Source: Diphasiastrum complanatum
Taxonomy: Eukaryota > Streptophyta > Lycopodiopsida > Lycopodiales > Lycopodiaceae
Length of the DNA: 64,000 nt
Direction: 5' to 3'
Assembly: GCA_029204225.1 (NCBI GenBank)
Contig: CM055106.1
Span: 3,686,039 to 3,750,038 of the forward strand
Position numbers and translations under genes: made by a program
The notes under the pieces: model-generated
Told to the model about the DNA's origin: nothing
What the model saw: the letters and a program-made list of their open reading frames with translations, nothing else
The model's database searches: none
Shown here: piece by piece, positions 44,866 to 55,690 of the stretch
How the letters are laid out: every line of letters starts with the position of its first letter
How positions within the stretch are numbered: position 1 is the stretch's first letter

Positions 44866-46724
44866 TTGGAAATGGTTGTTGCTAATGACTTATTTACTTA
44901 TTTGGAAAAAGATGGTGCTTTGAGCATGTTTGAAGAAAAAGTTTCTTTTGCATCTTTATGTGATGAGTCCAAGAAAGTCATTTGTGCAACAAGTGGTGTC
45001 ACATGTATTCATAAAGAAAGTAGATCAAAAGGTTCTATCATGAGAATTTGTGAGGAAGATCTCAAGTCAAACGGTAGAGATGAATGTGAAGTGTTCAAAG
45101 TAGGATGTACTTTGAATGATGCTTTTGTGAATGATAGTGAGGGCTCATTATCATTACCTATATCATTGATTAGAAGTCCAAGTTTGACAAGAAAAAGTGC
45201 TTCAATCATTCTTATGTTGAAGGTACATTAGAGGAGTTTTGGGCTCCAAAAGGCCCTTTAAGAATTCGTGCAAGATGTAGTTTATATTATTGAAATATTA
45301 TAACACTAATACTTTTGACTTGCCATAACTTTTCAATCATAGCTCAAAAGTATGTCATCTAACATATCATTGGAAAGCGCTCAACACAATGCACCAAACT
45401 TTGCTAAATTCGGACTTACCACTAAAACGTTATGCCATTTTTAGTGTGGAATCAAAACGTGGACTCAAAAAGTTACGTTATGTAGATTTCGAATTTGAGT
45501 GTTTTGATTGGTCCACATGTAAGAAAAAATTGAGAAAAAATATAAAAAGGATCTTTAAAAAGGGTCTTTTTTGGATTTAGAACTCCTCTAATGCTATGTA
45601 TTCTTTTCATGGCTTCTAATGTTCGAGATTCTTCCATTTCTTATGATGCAACTATCAAGAGAAAGATTGCTAACTTTTGTGGTGTGATCATTAAGAGGGA
45701 GTCTTGTGAAGGAAAGGGAAAAGGAAGAGTGACTCTTGGGGAGATCCAAGGCATGGATCTTACATCTCTTCATCAACTCAAAGGATGCTATGATTGTGGT
45801 GGAGTGTTCATGCATAGTGAAAGGTTGAAATCAAGCAATGATGAGATCTTGTGGGATGTTAATCATGTGTTTGAGAGGGAGTATCTTCAGAGGTTCAGAC
45901 CTGAAGATGTTTATAAATGCAAAGTCCTTGATGTTTTATTGGAAGATCAAGATGTTGATCTTGAATTGCTTCATCAACACCAAGAGGCAAGTAGCAATTG
46001 GAAGCTAGTCAAAAGCATCAAAGGGGAGCCACATGGGCAAAGCATTTTGGATCTATTTTTACAGGTTCTTGAAGGTTCGAGTAAGGTTCTTGGAGCAGCA
46101 AGTAAGTGTCCTTTTACTCTACTTTATTTGTTTAATCTCATGTATGAACATTGTCATGTCAATGTGTTGAAATTGTCAAAACTCAATGAAACTAGTTCCA
46201 TAGTTTTGCATTCTTTGGATCTTGGAGATGGAATAGTTATCATTGCTGGTTCTTATGATCAAGTACATGCATTCATTCAAGTCTTGAAAGATATTGAAGT
46301 AGTCAATATGTTTACTTTTGAGCAAAGTTCAAGATCTAGCATCCTAGTGCTGGCAAATTGGCAAATTGTTGACAATGTAGGATCAAGGGTTGTATGCAAA
46401 TCTTGTGGAGATACTTCAAGTATTTCAAGTTCAGATTTTGCTCATTCAAATGGAGCAGAGAACACATCATTTTGGCATTCATTCACTCAAGGGCTTTCAT
46501 GTATTGGAGATCTACAAAGGCAAGGTGGTGATGGAGGTTTATTCATGGAGATACATGGTGCATTCACTATGGGCATAGTGGAATGTGGAGGAGGCATGCA
46601 AACACTTGTTGGTTACTTTCACTTACAACTTGTTTGCTGCTGTTTCACAGAGAATTCAAAGGTGGATACATGGAGAAATCCTTTCATTATGATTGGTTCA
46701 CCAATCTATGTAAAATTGATGTAA
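44866..46724 (+). pseudogene. Novel long ORF in place of IN/RT/RNase H, split by a MITE-like insert
   Basis: A 120-codon frame starts MEMVVANDLFTYLEKDGALS and reaches position 45225. A 368-bp inverted-repeat element (45226-45593) follows, and 377 codons (from 45591) then run to 46724. The frame before the insert ends a codon at 45225 and the one after begins a codon at 45594, so the two parts are in phase if the insert is ignored. The larger part has CYDC (residues 66-69) and CKSC (269-272) pairs, possibly metal-binding, and a LDLGDGIV motif that echoes LDLEDGIV in the preceding ORF. No RT, integrase or RNase H motif is present in any frame I read. Function unknown. Confidence 0.6.
45226..45593 (+). 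mobile_element. MITE-like element, copy 1
   Basis: The ends are CATTAGAGGAGTT and AACTCCTCTAATG, a perfect 13-base terminal inverted repeat. 368 bp, AT-rich, no coding capacity. A second copy with the same termini is at 50555-50918. No clear target-site duplication: flanks GTA and CTA are only similar. If CATTA/TAATG is partly target, a TA duplication is possible. I cannot assign a superfamily. Confidence 0.85.
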
Positions 46725-46808
46725 GAAATCCTTTCATTATGATTGAAAAAATTATGTTCTTTTACATGTATCTTGTTCACCAATCTATGTAAAATTGATG
46801 TAAGAAAT
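46674..46808 (+). repeat. Short imperfect duplication
   Basis: GAAATCCTTTCATTATGATTG occurs in near-identical form at 46674 and 46724, each followed by TTCACCAATCTATG and AAAATTGATGTAAGAAAT. The second copy has about 30 extra bases. It truncates the 377-codon frame. A third frame continues to SSVVKLAS and then VEEGV, the usual C-terminus of family 1 pol. Confidence 0.75.
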
Positions 46809-46960
46809 AGTGAAGCATCCTATATGGACACTATTATCTATATCAATTATGTTGTGCTTCATATTGTACATATTAGAGCACTTGAGAAGACATCTATTAT
46901 CATGATGGAGATCATTCTTAGGTTGGAGCAAAGTAGTGTTGTAAAACTAGCAAGTTAAGT

Positions 46961-47611
46961 TGAAGAGGGAGTGTGAAAATTGTCAATATTTTCTAGCTAG
47001 TTTGAGGTCTAAATTGGCAATTTTTGTACATAGTTTTGGATCTAAACTTTTGCACGTGTGAAAGAGGCCTAGATACTTTTATTTTAGTATATATTTCATA
47101 TTGAAGAAGTCTCAAACTTCAGGACCTTTGAAATGACACCAAAATCAAGTTATTTGGACATTTAGGACCAAAGTGGCTATTTTAGGCTACTGGTGCCCTA
47201 AAACTGGGTCCTAAGTTCTAGAGAGAGGAGAGAGAGTCATCTCTCTCACATATACTAGGCTGAAATTCATGGAGAACAGGTTGGAGAAACTTATTGTATT
47301 GTTGAGAGAGATCAATAGATCATTGTCACAGTTTCTTCCTCCATTGAGAGCATTGCTTTGTGTATTGTCTTCAAGCTTTTGTGTCTGGTCATAAGAGGCC
47401 TCCAAAAGTGGTAGGCTGCTATTGTAGGGCTAGTATGCTGTTGTATTTGGCTGCCATCAGATTTTGTCTCTTGAATGCTTTGTCAAGTTCATTTGTATCA
47501 AAGGTAGCATTAGGATGCTTTGCCATTTCTAGCTTTTGTAGCTTGTTGTACAAAGATCTTAGCCAAGTAATTTGGGAGTTCAAGATCCACTTTTTTTACA
47601 AATCTTTCACA
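46961..47611 (+). repeat. Purine tract and 3' LTR of the non-autonomous element
   Basis: GAAGAGGGAG is followed by TGTGAAAATTGTCAA at 46972, the same purine tract and LTR start as the complete family 1 element. The LTR ends AATCTTTCACA at 47611, with seven-base inverted termini TGTGAAA/TTTCACA and a length of 640 bp. A TATA-like AGTATATATTTC lies at about 47086. The body differs from the LTR at 58566-59218. The next base starts family 1 RT (GAGCAACCCGAG), so the element was inserted there. Confidence 0.85.
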
Positions 47612-48217
47612 GAGCAACCCGAGAGCTACATTTTTTCTACAAAGCCAAAGCATGTGTGTTTACTACAAAAGAGTTTGTATGGACTCACCAAGGAGTTGGT
47701 ATGTTAGTCTTAACACTTTTTTACTCTCTCAAGGCTTTGTTATGAGTGAGTATTAACATTCACTTTATTATAGGTTTTCTGAAAATAATGTTACCATCTT
47801 GCTAATCTGTGTGCATGATATCATCTTTAGCGGTGGAAACAATCAAGATGTGGAGGATATCAAGAGTGCTCTTAAGAAGGAATTTGAGGTGCATGATCTT
47901 GGTCACTTGCATTACATTTTAGGAATAGAATGATTAGATATTCTCAATCTACTCTCATTTGTCAAGAGAAGTATGCTAATGCTATTCTAGAAAGATTTCA
48001 TATGGTATATGCAAAAGCTTGTGATACACCTATGGAGTCTCATGTAAAGCTAACTACAAGAGATAATGAAAGATCTTTCAAGGACATTACTGTCTATAGG
48101 AAGCTAGTTGGTTCACTCATCTATCTAGCCATTACTAGACTAAATCTAAGCTATTGTGTTGGGAGATTGAGTCAATTCATGCAAGATCCTAGTGAGGAGC
48201 ATTGGAATCTAGGAAAT
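47612..48217 (+). pseudogene. Family 1 RT palm and connection fragment
   Basis: Reads EQPESYIFSTKPKHVCLLQK, SLYGL, then after shifts a palm box CVHD (47808-47819) in place of YVDD, VEDIKSALKKEFEVHDLGHL, YANAILERFHMVYAKACDTP and SQFMQDPSEEHWNLG. It starts at the LTR end and stops abruptly at 48217, where unrelated minus-strand coding sequence begins. It is the host copy into which the non-autonomous element inserted; its upstream half is not visible. Confidence 0.85.
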
Positions 48218-48883
48218 TTTTTGAATCTTTTTGAATGGTGTTTCTTTCTCACCATCTATCTTCAAAACTTTTGCCTTAGATATCTTCTCCTTTGTCCTCC
48301 CTACACTTCTTGATTTGCGCATGGCTAGATAGTTTGTAATATCTCTCTCTACCAATTGAATGCCTCTCCTAGAACAAACATCATTGCCCAATGTATGTGG
48401 TCTTTTTTCCTTTAGTGCATCTTTTATAATACTAGAATAAACTTTAAAAAAAGGAGCTCTTCCTTCTTCAAGTTGCTTAGCTTTGACCTTTTTAATTTTT
48501 TCAACAATGTCTTCACAGAAGAGAGTCCAAAATCTGAAATCCACTCTGAAAGATTTAGAATATCCCAACCCATCTTGATCATTGAACCTTCTCTTCCATT
48601 TTTGCTTGGCCCCATTATGGTAGGAGAGTACTTAGACCATTGCAATCCAATACCAAATAAATTTTTTTGTTGTGGGCATTCCACTTGAGCAAAATTACAT
48701 GGTACACCATATGCAGACATAATGTTATCCATGCCTAAAATTATTCCTATACATTTGTAATCTTCTTACATCTACCTCCACATCTATAACTGGGAGAATG
48801 TCATGACAAGAGATCACTTCCATAGGAGTTGTGTTATTTACTTCTACAACACCCATCTCTTTTTCTATGTCTGCAATCAACAT
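48217..48883 (-). pseudogene. Unidentified protein remnant, two frameshifts
   Basis: Three overlapping minus frames can be chained: MLIADIEKEMGVVEVNNTTP (from 48883), then SAYGVPCNFAQVECPQQKNL and FGIGLQWSKYSPTIMGPSKN, then KSFRVDFRFWTLFCEDIVEK to RDITNYLAMRKSRSVGRTKE. Together about 220 residues, basic at the C-terminus, with a lysine-rich KKVKAKQLEE helix. Not a copia or gypsy domain that I recognise. It could be a captured host gene or the gag/transposase of another element type. The satellite array begins immediately to the right. Confidence 0.4.
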
Positions 48884-48959
48884 TAGCAGTGATGAATAAG
48901 TAAATAAACATATACCATGATAATAAAAAATGTACTGCTTAGTGAGAACTCATAGTAAT

Positions 48960-50960
48960 AATCATGTCCACTTTATTCACTTGACAGAAGGTGTTCATGA
49001 AGGTAGAGGTAATAATAGTTGCCCACATGTGATGTATGTGTTTAGGGAGGGCCAGTGTGAATAACCTTGTCTACTCCATTCATGTTTGATGAATGACGTC
49101 TGTTAGGATGGAGGGAAGTAGGAAGAAGAGCTGCCCTCATGTGATGTATGTGTGCGTACAACCCTATCTATTTCATTCATGCTTTTTGACGGACGACGTC
49201 CATCAAAGTAGAGAGAAGCATAGTGATGGAGTACTTGCATGAGTTGGTGAAACATGGCAAGGGGTAGTGCAATAACCTTGTCTAGTTCATGCATGCTTGA
49301 TGGACGGTGTCAAGTAGGAGGGAAGCATGAAGAAGGAGTGTCGACAAGGGATATATGTACTTAATGAGAGGTGAAGCATGGCGAGGGCTAGTGCAACTGC
49401 GCCTTGTCTGTTTCATGCATGCTTGATGGACGACGTCCGTCAAATAGGAGGGAAGCATGGAGAAGAAGAAGTGCTCATATAGGATGTATGTACTTAATGA
49501 GAGGTGAAGCATGGTGCAACAGCCTTGTCTACTTCATGCATGCTTGACAGACGATGTCCTTCAAGTAGGAAGGAAGCATAGAGAAGGAGTGCTAATATGG
49601 GATGCTTAATGAGAGGCGAAGCATGGCGAGGGCTAGTGCAACAACCTCATCTACTTCATGCATGCTTGATGAATGACATGTCCGCCAAGGTAGAGAGAAG
49701 CATGCATTGGTGAAGCTTAGCAAGGGCTAGTGCAACAACCTTGTCTACTTCATGCATGCTTGACGGACGATGTTTGTCAAGTAGGAGGGAAGCATGGAGA
49801 AGGAGTGCGAATATATGTACTTAATGAGAGGTGAAGCATGGTGAGGGCTAGTGCAATTGCCTTTTCTACTTCATGCATGATTAACGGACGATGTCCGTCA
49901 AATAGGAGGGAAGCATGGAGAAAAAGGACTGCTCACATGGGATGTATGTGCTTAATGAGATGTGAAACATGGTGCAACAACCTTGTCTACTTCATACATG
50001 TTTGACGGACGATGTCTGTCAAGCTGTCTTGTCTACTTCATGCATGCCTAATAGATGGTTTCCGTCATCAAGTAGGAGGGAAGTATGGAGAAGGAATGCT
50101 CACATGGGATGTAGGTGCTTAATGAGAGGTGAAGCATGGTGAGGGCTAGCACAACAGCCTTGTCCACTTCATTCATTGCTTGACGAACAACGTCCGTTAA
50201 AAAGGAGAGAATTCTGGAGAAGGAGTGCTCACATGGAATGTATGTGCTAGCTAGTGTGTACAACCTTGTCTAATTCATTCATGCTTGACGGATTGCATTT
50301 TTTAAGACAGATTGAGACATAATGAAGGGCTACCCACATGCGATGTATGTGTTTAATGAGGTCTAGTGTATAAAACCTTTTCTATACCTTGTGTATTGCA
50401 TTTGTGCTTGACGAACGATTGTCATGAAGATGGAGAGAAGCATGGTGAAGGGTGGTCTACATGTGCTCCATGTGAATAATGAAGGCTAGTGCAATAGCCT
50501 TGTCTACTTCAAGTGTGCTTGACAACGTCTGTCAAGGAGGGAAGCATGGTGATGCATTACAGGAGCTTTGAGCTCCAAAAAAATCCTATAAGAATTTGTG
50601 CAAGATTTAGTTTATGTTATTAGAATATTATAACACTAATACTTTTGACTTGCCATAACTTTTTAATCGTAGCTTAGAAGTATGTCATGTAACATATCAT
50701 TGGAAAGCTCTTGTTGAGCGCTTTCCAATGCATTAAACTCCGCTGAATTCAGACTTACCACTGAAAAGTTATGCCATTTTTAGTGTGGACTCAAAAGCTA
50801 TGTTACGTAGATTTCAAATTTGAGTGTCTTGATTGGTCCATGTGTAAGAAAAAATTGAGAACAAATATAAAAAGAATCTTTGCAAAGGGTCTTTTTTGGA
50901 TTTAGAACTCCTCTAATGGGGCTACCTACATGTGCTCCATATGCTTGGTGAGGGCCTTTA
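48960..50960. repeat. Degenerate ~120-bp tandem satellite with a hairpin in each unit
   Basis: About 15 units. Hairpin cores start near 48981, 49086, 49186, 49297, 49423, 49543, 49666, 49760, 49881, 50002, 50048, 50180, 50285, 50408 and 50519. The best cores have arms TTGACGGAC and GTCCGTCAA around 3 nt. Other unit words are GTCTACTTCATGCATGC, AGGAGGGAAGCATGG, CTCACATGGGATGTATGTG and GGTGAAGCATGGTGAGGGC. Spacing is mostly 94-132 bp, with one short unit of 46 bp. A MITE-like element is inserted at 50555-50918. No gene. Confidence 0.9.
50555..50918 (+). mobile_element. MITE-like element, copy 2
   Basis: Ends CATTACAGGAGCT and AACTCCTCTAATG, 364 bp, in the same orientation as copy 1 and similar throughout. 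Satellite text continues on both sides (GAAGCATGGTGATG before, GGGCTACCTACATGTG after), so it inserted into a satellite unit. Confidence 0.85.
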
Positions 50961-51803
50961 ATTGTTTACTTCGTGTGTGTGGTGGTGAGGAATTTTAATT
51001 GTCCACTCCACTAAATAAGAACTTAATATGAAATTTAAATTGTTTAGTTCAAATTTTTCTCCAAATTGAATTCCTACCAAAATTTCTCAGTTCAAATTTT
51101 CTAGTTCAGGTTGAAACTCCTCATAAGCACTTTATTGATATTTCAAAGTGTTGGCCCTCTCCTGACTTTAAACTTAGGTTTCAGTGTCTAATCCTTCCAC
51201 CAAAGTCCACAACCTTCAACTTTGTAGCTAGCTTTCTATGCTTTATTTATTATAGGGTTTTGTGAGAATCCTATCAAAAGGTACTCCACAAAGTAAGAGA
51301 GTAAGAAGAAGGATGGAGCAACATACATGTAATGGGAAGGATGGAATCGACGTGCTAGACAACAAGTTGAGCTCTTTGGTCACACATGTGGGATCAGAGG
51401 GATGATTAGTACTACGAGCTCCCACTTATTGTATATATAGAGCCACATTTGGCCATAATCATTGTGAGACACCAATCTTGGTTTTGGAAGCAATTTTGAG
51501 TGATTCTCTCCATTTGTCTACATTTGTTTTGATTGTTTTGAGGTTTTATCAATGTGTACTTTATTTTCAGGTTGGAGTCCATATTCATACAGTGTGTCAC
51601 AAGTGTGAAACCATAAAGTACACTTACCTTCAATTAATGATTGTTCTTGTTAGGATTTTGTGTCTAGAATTGATCTAGATTGATCTTAATCTGAAGTAAA
51701 TTGATAGATCAAGTAATCTGACAACCAATCCCTCTTGAGGATCAGATTAGGATCCACTCTTGGTCCATTTTGTACTTTTTCCATAGAGAGTCCTCTAGTC
51801 AAT
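50961..51803 (+). other. No gene seen; LTR-like remnant
   Basis: 51240-51790 has an LTR-like promoter: a TATA run TGTATATATAG at 51430-51440, a CACACATGTG palindrome at 51381-51390 and a later CACAAGTGTG. The ends are not recognisable and no internal region of the same element is adjacent. 50990-51130 is AT-rich with repeated GTTCAAATTTT words. Confidence 0.45.
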
Positions 51804-51921
51804 GTGGACTCAAAAAGTTACATTACGTAGATTTCAAATTTGAGTGTTTTGATTGGTCCATGTGTAAGAAAAAATTGAGAAAATATATAAAAAAAATCTT
51901 TACGAAGAGTCTTTTTTGGAT
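51804..51921 (+). repeat. MITE-like element, 5'-truncated copy 3
   Basis: Matches the last third of copies 1 and 2 (GTGGACTCAAAAAGTTAC to GGGTCTTTTTTGGAT-like text) but lacks the terminal inverted repeat and the first ~240 bp. It abuts the family 3 gag at 51924. Confidence 0.75.
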
Positions 51922-51923
51922 AA

Positions 51924-54900
51924 TCGAAGGACGGTAAAGCTTTCACGCTTATTATCCTCAATATATCAGATACACATTGGACACGTAATTGAAGCTAGAG
52001 CATCAAAAGACATTTGAGACATCTTGAACTCACTATATGACGTTAGGGACGTAACTACTAAGTTACATCTACAAAGAAAATTCTTCACATTCAAAATGTC
52101 TACTGGTGATTCTCTTCAGAGTCACATTAACTAGTTTAAGAGTCTCTTGTAACAGATGGCCGCTGTCGGATCAGTCATAGATGATCAAGATGCAATTATG
52201 ACATTGCTTTCAAGCTTGTCCTCTACATATGAGAACTGGGCGATGATCATATCGACACACTCAAATTTATCTCTTACTAGAGTTATCACTATGTTGTTGC
52301 AAGAAGATAATAAAAGAAGTCAAGACACTTCGTCTGCTTTCTCCTCTCAGGCTCTATATGTCAACAAAGGCTCAAAGCGACAGAAGCAAAAAAACTCCAA
52401 GAAGGCTACAACGAATCAGAAGTTGACTCAAGGTCAAGAACAATCATCGAATCCACAATCGAAGAAGAAGATGTTTTGCAAGTATTGCAAGCACAATAAC
52501 CATGAGATCAAGGATTGCCGAATTCTCCAAGCGAAGAACACAACCAAGCAATCTGATCAACACGCAAACACAATTTCATCATCTCCCCATGTCAAATGGT
52601 CAAAGATTAAAGTGCATTTTTGGATGATTCATGATTTCTGGATTCTAGAGCAACTCAACATATGACCAATCAACATGAGATCTTCAACTCCTACACTCCT
52701 TTCAACATGAAGAAGTTTGTTCATCTTGGTGACAATAGTACTCTCACTATTGAAGGTGAAGGTACTGTAAGATTGCAGTTCCAGCATGATCAATTCAAAT
52801 TACTATCAGAAGTTTTATATGTTCCTAAACTCTCTACAAATTTGTTATTAGTGAGTAGAGTTACAGATTTAGGTCATAAGATAGAATTTGAATCTAATCA
52901 ATGCAAAATTGTTGATAGGAGTAATAAGATTCTTGCACTCGGCAAGAGGCAGAGTTACTTATACAGATTGGCACATTGTTATTCTAAGTCTAGTGAAGCC
53001 TTGAAAATCTCTGTTTTAGAAAATAAAGTATTACTATGACATCATCGCTTAGGACACGTAAATCATGCATCTATAATATCGAACATGTCCAGACAATCCA
53101 TGGTTCTTGATCTCAACTATCCTTTTGGTAAGGTCGATCTCCCTATATGTCATAGCTGCATCTTTGGAAAGCAGGCTAGGATTCCTTCTAGATCAAACCA
53201 TATGCATGTAGCAAAAGATCTGTTAGATGTTGTTCATACAAATATATGTGGACCTATGCAAACTCCTTCATTTCTAGATGCAAGATTCAAAAAATTCAAA
53301 GGGCATGCTGAGAATCAAACTTGTAAACGAATCAAAGAACTGAGGTCAAATTATGGGAGAGAATACATCTCCAATGAATTCAAGGACTATTGCCTTAACA
53401 ACGGCATTGAATAACAATACATCACTTCCTATTCGCCTCAATCAAATGGTCTTGTTGAGAGAAAGAACAGAACCTTAGTCAAATCAGCAAAGTGCATGTT
53501 ATTACATGCAACACTTTCGAAGTGCTTATGGGCTGAAGCTATTTCAACAGCAACCTATATTCAAAATAGATGCTCTACTAAAGGCCTCTAAGACAAAACA
53601 CCATTCAAAGTTTGGCTCGACTTTCAGAGTATCAAGTGTGTTTTCATCAGTTACACTACTTCAGATCAAGTCTACAAGTTGTTCGATTCCATCGAGTCAA
53701 AGATATTTACTAGTTGGGATGTCATCTTCATCGAAGATCAGTTTCAAGACCTCAAGGGAAAGGGAAGTCCCCATTCCAATTCCTTAGTCAACTATTCCTA
53801 TTGAAGGTCCAAGCTCCTCTACTCTTGACAAATAACTAATCATAGGCGAATCAGAAGATGATGATGTTGCAGATCAGTAACTACAGTATGATGGAAATAA
53901 TTAACTTCTTGTATTACCTAGAAGATCTTCAAGAACCAGCAGACCACCTAACTGGTATATCGACGAGTTTGCAACTTATCTTGTTCAGGACCGACGTCTA
54001 TCCAAGAGACACTCAGTCAACCTGATTCAGATCTCTGGAAAAAAGTTATGAATAAAAAGTATTCATCTCTTATCAAGAAACAGATGTGGACGATTGTCAA
54101 ATTACCTGCCAACAGAAATGTAGTTGATTGCAAATGGATTTTCAAAGTCAAGTACAACGCAGATGGAAGCATCAATAGGAGAAAGGCATGACTTGTAGCC
54201 AGGGGATTTTTTCAGGTATACAACGTCGATTACACTAGACCTTTAGTCCAGTAGTCAATCATTCTTTTATTCAACTTTTGTTATCACTTGTTGTTGTAGC
54301 AAATTTGGAAATACATCAAATGGATGTACAACCAGCATATCTCAATGGCGTTATCGAAGAAGACATTTACATGGTGCAACCCGAAGGTTATCTTATCGAG
54401 GGTAAGCACAATCATGCGTAAACTCCATAAGGCACTTTATGGCTTGAAGCAATCTGCTCAAGCATGGTTTCAAAAGATCAATACTTTTTTTATTGATCAT
54501 GGCTATACACCTAGCTCTTCAGATTCAAACGTTTACTTCAAAGCAATGCAACAATCTTTTATCATTATCACTTTGTACATGGATGATACATTGTTTTTTA
54601 GCAACAATATCGTTTTGATAAAAGAATCCAAGACAATTCTATCTTCCGAATTCGACATGACCGATCTGAACAAAGCTCATTTATGCCTTGGTATACAAAT
54701 CCACAGAGACAAAATAGAAGTTGGTCTACATTACACAACAAAGGTACATCTACAACATGTTAGTCAAATATAATCAGATATCGGTCTGAATCAATATGCT
54801 CCGACAATATTATTTTGTGATAATCAAAGTGCCATTGCTTTATCAGCCAACCCTAGCTTTCATTCCAGGAGTAAGCACATTGAACTGAAGTATCATTTCG

Positions 54901-55035
54901 TCAGAAGCAAAGTTCTCAATGAAGAGGTCATATTGCAGTATTGTAGAACGTAAGATATGACAACATATGTAAAGTCCTTAATCCAAGGATCCTATTCTAA
55001 GCACGCCAATCACTTAGCAATACAAGGGAACCTGA
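51924..55035 (+). pseudogene. Family 3 Ty1/copia gag-PR-IN-RT-RNase H remnant
   Basis: In order: gag fragment DGKAFTLIILNISDTH, UBN2 core with LSSLSSTYENWAMII (52156-52330), zinc knuckle CKYCKHNNHEIKDC (about 52480), protease FLDSRATQHM, where Arg replaces the active-site Gly (52640), GAG-pre-integrase HRLGHVNH (53040), integrase with PICHSCIFGKQ, an internally deleted core, RSNYGREYIS and QSNGLVERKNRTL, an integrase tail, RT from DLWKKVMNKKYSSLIKK, LHKALYGLKQSAQAWFQ, an intact YMDD (54576-54587), then a large deletion to the RNase H end [20 protein letters not shown]. Many stops. A TGTTGG at 55036 marks the expected LTR start. Confidence 0.9.
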
Positions 55036-55261
55036 TGTTGGACAAACCAGCCCAACTAAATCTAGATCAACGGATCTAGCCCCCAAGATATGGATCAATC
55101 ACAAAGAGGAGTATGGCATCACACCAGCAGTATCCTGCCACCGATCATGTTATCAAGCATACACTAATGAGATCCCAATAGGTATACTTATACCTTCCAA
55201 GGCCCATGCACCACTAGTGGTGCACTATGACACCTCATTGGACACCTCTGCAGCCTATCTT
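55036..55261 (+). other. Possible start of a family 3 LTR, truncated
   Basis: TGTTGGACAAACC at 55036 is where the LTR should begin. The following ~220 bp show no clear similarity to the other family 3 LTRs, and gypsy integrase sequence starts at 55262, so only a stub could remain. Confidence 0.3.
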
Positions 55262-55690
55262 GGCCACATCATCCAGTTCTCCAAAAATACGGGATGCAGT
55301 TGAGATCCATTTGGGAGTTCCGATTGGTAAGCTAAGGATTCAGTCTTTTTAAAGATCTTAAATGGTCCTCTACATCTAGGGGACAATTAGTAATGCCAGC
55401 CGGTACGCATTACACTTGAATCCATCGAGATTTTCAAAAAATACCCCCAATCCCCCACTTGGAAGTTTCTCGATGATCTTTTTAGGCTTGCATAATGTTG
55501 GTCCCCATCCTGGTGGGTACACTAGACATTCTCATGTGCAATCCATAGCATTTCTTGCATATCATGTAGGAAATCTGCTACTTTCTGAAACTTGAATGCC
55601 TGAGTCTCTACTACAATGGGTGATATAGGTTTAAAACTATACGTGAGCATGCACGGGCTATAACCAGTGGGATATATCTAGTACTATAAC
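55262..55690 (-). pseudogene. Ty3/gypsy integrase C-terminal fragment
   Basis: The minus strand reads ISPIVVETQAFKFQKVADFL, then a FQVGDWGYFLKI segment, then CRGPFKIFKKTESLAYQSEL and PNGSQLHPVFLENW. The GPFKI...YQLxLP...IHPVF order is the GPY/F module at the end of gypsy integrases. Stops and shifts are present. No RT or LTR of this element could be placed, so it is an isolated remnant opposite in strand to the family 3 element beside it. Confidence 0.8.

Noticed and set aside
48960-50960. CRISPR-like array of repeats with hairpins
   Set aside because: Units are ~120 bp, degenerate throughout with no conserved-repeat/unique-spacer structure, and the context is a plant genome full of retrotransposons.
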